Made by a program: the position numbers and the translations under genes
Assembly: GCA_000434035.1 (NCBI GenBank)
Contig: FR893516.1
Span: 66,879-110,817, forward strand
Direction of reading: 5' to 3'
Source of the DNA: Clostridium sp. CAG:452
GTDB lineage: Bacteria > Bacillota > Clostridia > TANB77 > CAG-508
DNA: 43,939 nt
Shown here: piece by piece, positions 42,878 through 43,939 of the stretch
Layout of the letters: every line of letters begins with the position of its first letter
Numbering within the stretch: the first letter of the stretch is position 1
The notes under the pieces: generated by a model
The model's input: the letters and a program-made list of their open reading frames with translations, nothing else
Told to the model about the DNA's origin: nothing
Database searches by the model: none

Positions 42878-43228
42878 ATGTATAGAAATTATACGCAATG
42901 CAGAGTTTGTGGTTGTAATAATATGAACAGCAATCAACAAGATTTAATAGATGATACTTGTGATTATGTTCAAAATACTATGGCTTTACAAGAAGATAAC
43001 TGCGAATGTGGATTTGATGAAGAAGATAATGTGTTTCCTACAAATCCAATGTTTGCACAAAGCTATGTACCATGGCAAACAATGGATAGAACTTTTTTGC
43101 CTTCTGTAGGTTTAAAAATGGGAACAATATTTCCAGAACTAGTAAGTCCATATATGCCAGGACAATCAATGGAAGAAATTGAGTTTATAAGAAATTCAAA
43201 TACAATAGGAAAGGGGTGTAACAAATGA
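42878..43228 (+). CDS. cotJA: Spore-coat-associated protein CotJA
   Basis: A 116-residue protein whose C-terminal half carries the CotJA signature: NPMFAQSYVPWQ (about 52-63) and LKMGTIFPELVSPY (about 79-92). It is longer than Bacillus CotJA (about 80 residues) because of a cysteine-rich N-terminal extension (C8, C11, C13 and later C28, C42, C44) that could bind metal or cross-link in the coat. It is needed with CotJC for assembly onto the spore. The stop overlaps the cotJB ATG (ATGA). AAAGGAGG precedes the start. Confidence 0.88.
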   Translation: MYRNYTQCRVCGCNNMNSNQQDLIDDTCDYVQNTMALQEDNCECGFDEEDNVFPTNPMFAQSYVPWQTMDRTFLPSVGLKMGTIFPELVSPYMPGQSMEEIEFIRNSNTIGKGCNK

Positions 43229-43530
43229 TAGACTGTAAAGAATGTGAAAAAGATGAAACAAGAAAAGAATGCAACGGAAGAGATATGCGAAGACAAGAAA
43301 TGATTGACCAAATTAAAAGTTTAGATTTTGCAATAATAGAACTTGGACTATATTTGGATACACACCCAGATGACCAAAGAGCTCTTTGCATGCATAAAGA
43401 ATATTGTAAACAAGCAAAAGATTTAAAAGACAAATATCAAAAAATGTATGGGCCACTTACTATTTTTTACCCATGTAATAAATGGAGATGGTTAGAACAA
43501 CCATGGCCTTGGGAAAGGGGGAATTATTAA
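43225..43530 (+). CDS. cotJB: Spore-coat protein CotJB
   Basis: A 101-residue CotJB-family protein. It has EMIDQIKSLDFAIIELGLYL (about 26-45), DTHPDDQRAL and the C-terminal YGPLTIFYPCNKWRWLEQP with WPWERGN, all hallmarks of the family. The N-terminal CKECEKDE stretch is an addition with cysteines C4 and C7. It is coupled on both sides, four bases with cotJA and one base with cotJC. It is a mother-cell coat component of unknown biochemical role. Confidence 0.9.
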   Translation: MIDCKECEKDETRKECNGRDMRRQEMIDQIKSLDFAIIELGLYLDTHPDDQRALCMHKEYCKQAKDLKDKYQKMYGPLTIFYPCNKWRWLEQPWPWERGNY

Positions 43531-43939
43531 TGTGGACCTACAATAAAGTTTTAGAATATCCAATTAATATAAAATGTCCAAATCCTCGTTTAGCAAAATT
43601 TATAATATCTCAATATGGAGGACCAGATGGAGAACTTGCAGCTTCACTTAGATATTTATCTCAAAGGTTTGGAATGCCAGATCAAAAATCTAAAGCTATA
43701 TTAAACGATATACGGAACTGAAGAACTTGCTCACCTTGAAATGGTAGGAACAATCGTTCATCAACTAACAGATGGATGCTCAGCAGAAGAATTAGAAAAA
43801 GCAGGACTTGGAGCATATTACACTGATCATGGAGTTGGAGTATATCCACAAGCTGCTGCTGGATTTCCATTTACTGCTTCTGTATTAGCTGTAAAAGGCG
43901 ACCCAATTGCAGATTTACAAGAAGATTTAGCAGCAGATA
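43530..43939 (+). CDS. cotJC: Spore-coat CotJC (manganese-catalase family), read through a +1 shift at CGG; 3-prime end outside the window
   Basis: CotJC is a manganese-catalase-fold coat protein. Zero frame 43530-43712 gives 61 residues (MWTYNKVLEYPINIK, then GGPDGELAASLRYLSQRF). At codon 62 it meets CGG and then AAC TGA. Dropping the C at 43713 restores NDI-GTEELAHLEMVGTIV, whose EE-x2-H is a metal-ligand motif, then 75 further in-frame codons to the end of the window. The shift falls directly before the metal site, so a truncated product would be inactive. I use the ATG at 43530, the one-base overlap with cotJB, because AAGGGGGA lies upstream. Confidence 0.88.
43713..43716 (+). other. Frameshift site CGGA in cotJC
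   Basis: Zero-frame CGG (43713-43715) follows ATA. The conserved CotJC sequence continues from GGA at 43714. In zero frame, TGA follows two codons later. The preceding tRNA cannot re-pair one base on (ATA to TAC). Confidence 0.82.

Noticed and set aside
43713..43721. Stop-codon readthrough (TGA as Sec or Trp) as the explanation of the cotJC break
   Set aside because: The conserved protein continues in a different frame, not after the TGA in the same frame, and TGA is used as an ordinary stop by several genes here (for example at 26194, 30877 and 32577).

Overview
The window is AT-rich and codes almost entirely on the plus strand. ATA, AAA, AGA and GGA codons dominate, and genes carry strong AGGAGG-type ribosome sites. 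It encodes a cotJABC spore-coat operon, a CpsB/C/D phosphoregulatory set, a LytR-CpsA-Psr protein and an MqsR/Panacea toxin-antitoxin pair. Together these suggest an endospore-forming, low-GC member of the Clostridia/Firmicutes, perhaps an uncultivated gut lineage. I cannot name a species. I saw no rRNA, tRNA, CRISPR array, insertion sequence or phage.

Layout. 1-1.6 kb: a sensor histidine kinase and a convergent DUF378 gene, separated by a perfect 41-base palindrome. 1.7-9.9 kb: a tightly spaced run of rlmD, murI, a YfcE-like phosphodiesterase, two related MFS-like transporters flanking a 2-hydroxyacid dehydrogenase, a nucleotidase-nucleoside hydrolase fusion and a histidine phosphatase. 10-16.5 kb: single genes or pairs, comprising a YihY/BrkB protein, a TIGR02206 membrane protein, a diaminopentanoate-dehydrogenase-like enzyme, a foreign-looking LRV-repeat gene, an AlkD-like DNA repair protein, pyridoxamine kinase and a GT4 enzyme. 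16.6-21.3 kb: galactokinase, type II pantothenate kinase and alpha-glucan phosphorylase. 21.4-36.2 kb: a surface polysaccharide locus with an LCP ligase, a PglF/PglE/PglC-like initiation set, glycosyltransferases, an EpsG-type polymerase, a TupA-like ATP-grasp protein, a QueC-like PP-loop protein, a Wzx flippase, a sugar epimerase and UDP-glucose dehydrogenase. 36.4-37.9 kb: the toxin-antitoxin module. 38.1-40.4 kb: chain-length regulator, BY-kinase and phosphatase. 40.4-42.8 kb: pyruvate kinase and a cadherin-like surface protein. 42.9 kb to the end: cotJA, cotJB and a partial cotJC.

The main discovery candidate is a decoding anomaly. Three unrelated genes (pantothenate kinase, Wzx flippase, cotJC) are each broken by exactly one extra base. 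In all three the in-frame codon at the break is CGG followed by A, and skipping the C restores a conserved glycine (GGA) and a full-length or continuing protein. By my hand scan, CGG appears in frame at only one other place in the whole window, inside the compositionally foreign LRV gene. This suggests that CGG is unassigned or starved in this organism and that ribosomes read CGGA with a +1 shift, rather than three chance pseudogenes or sequencing errors. If so, CoA synthesis, polysaccharide export and the spore coat all depend on this recoding.
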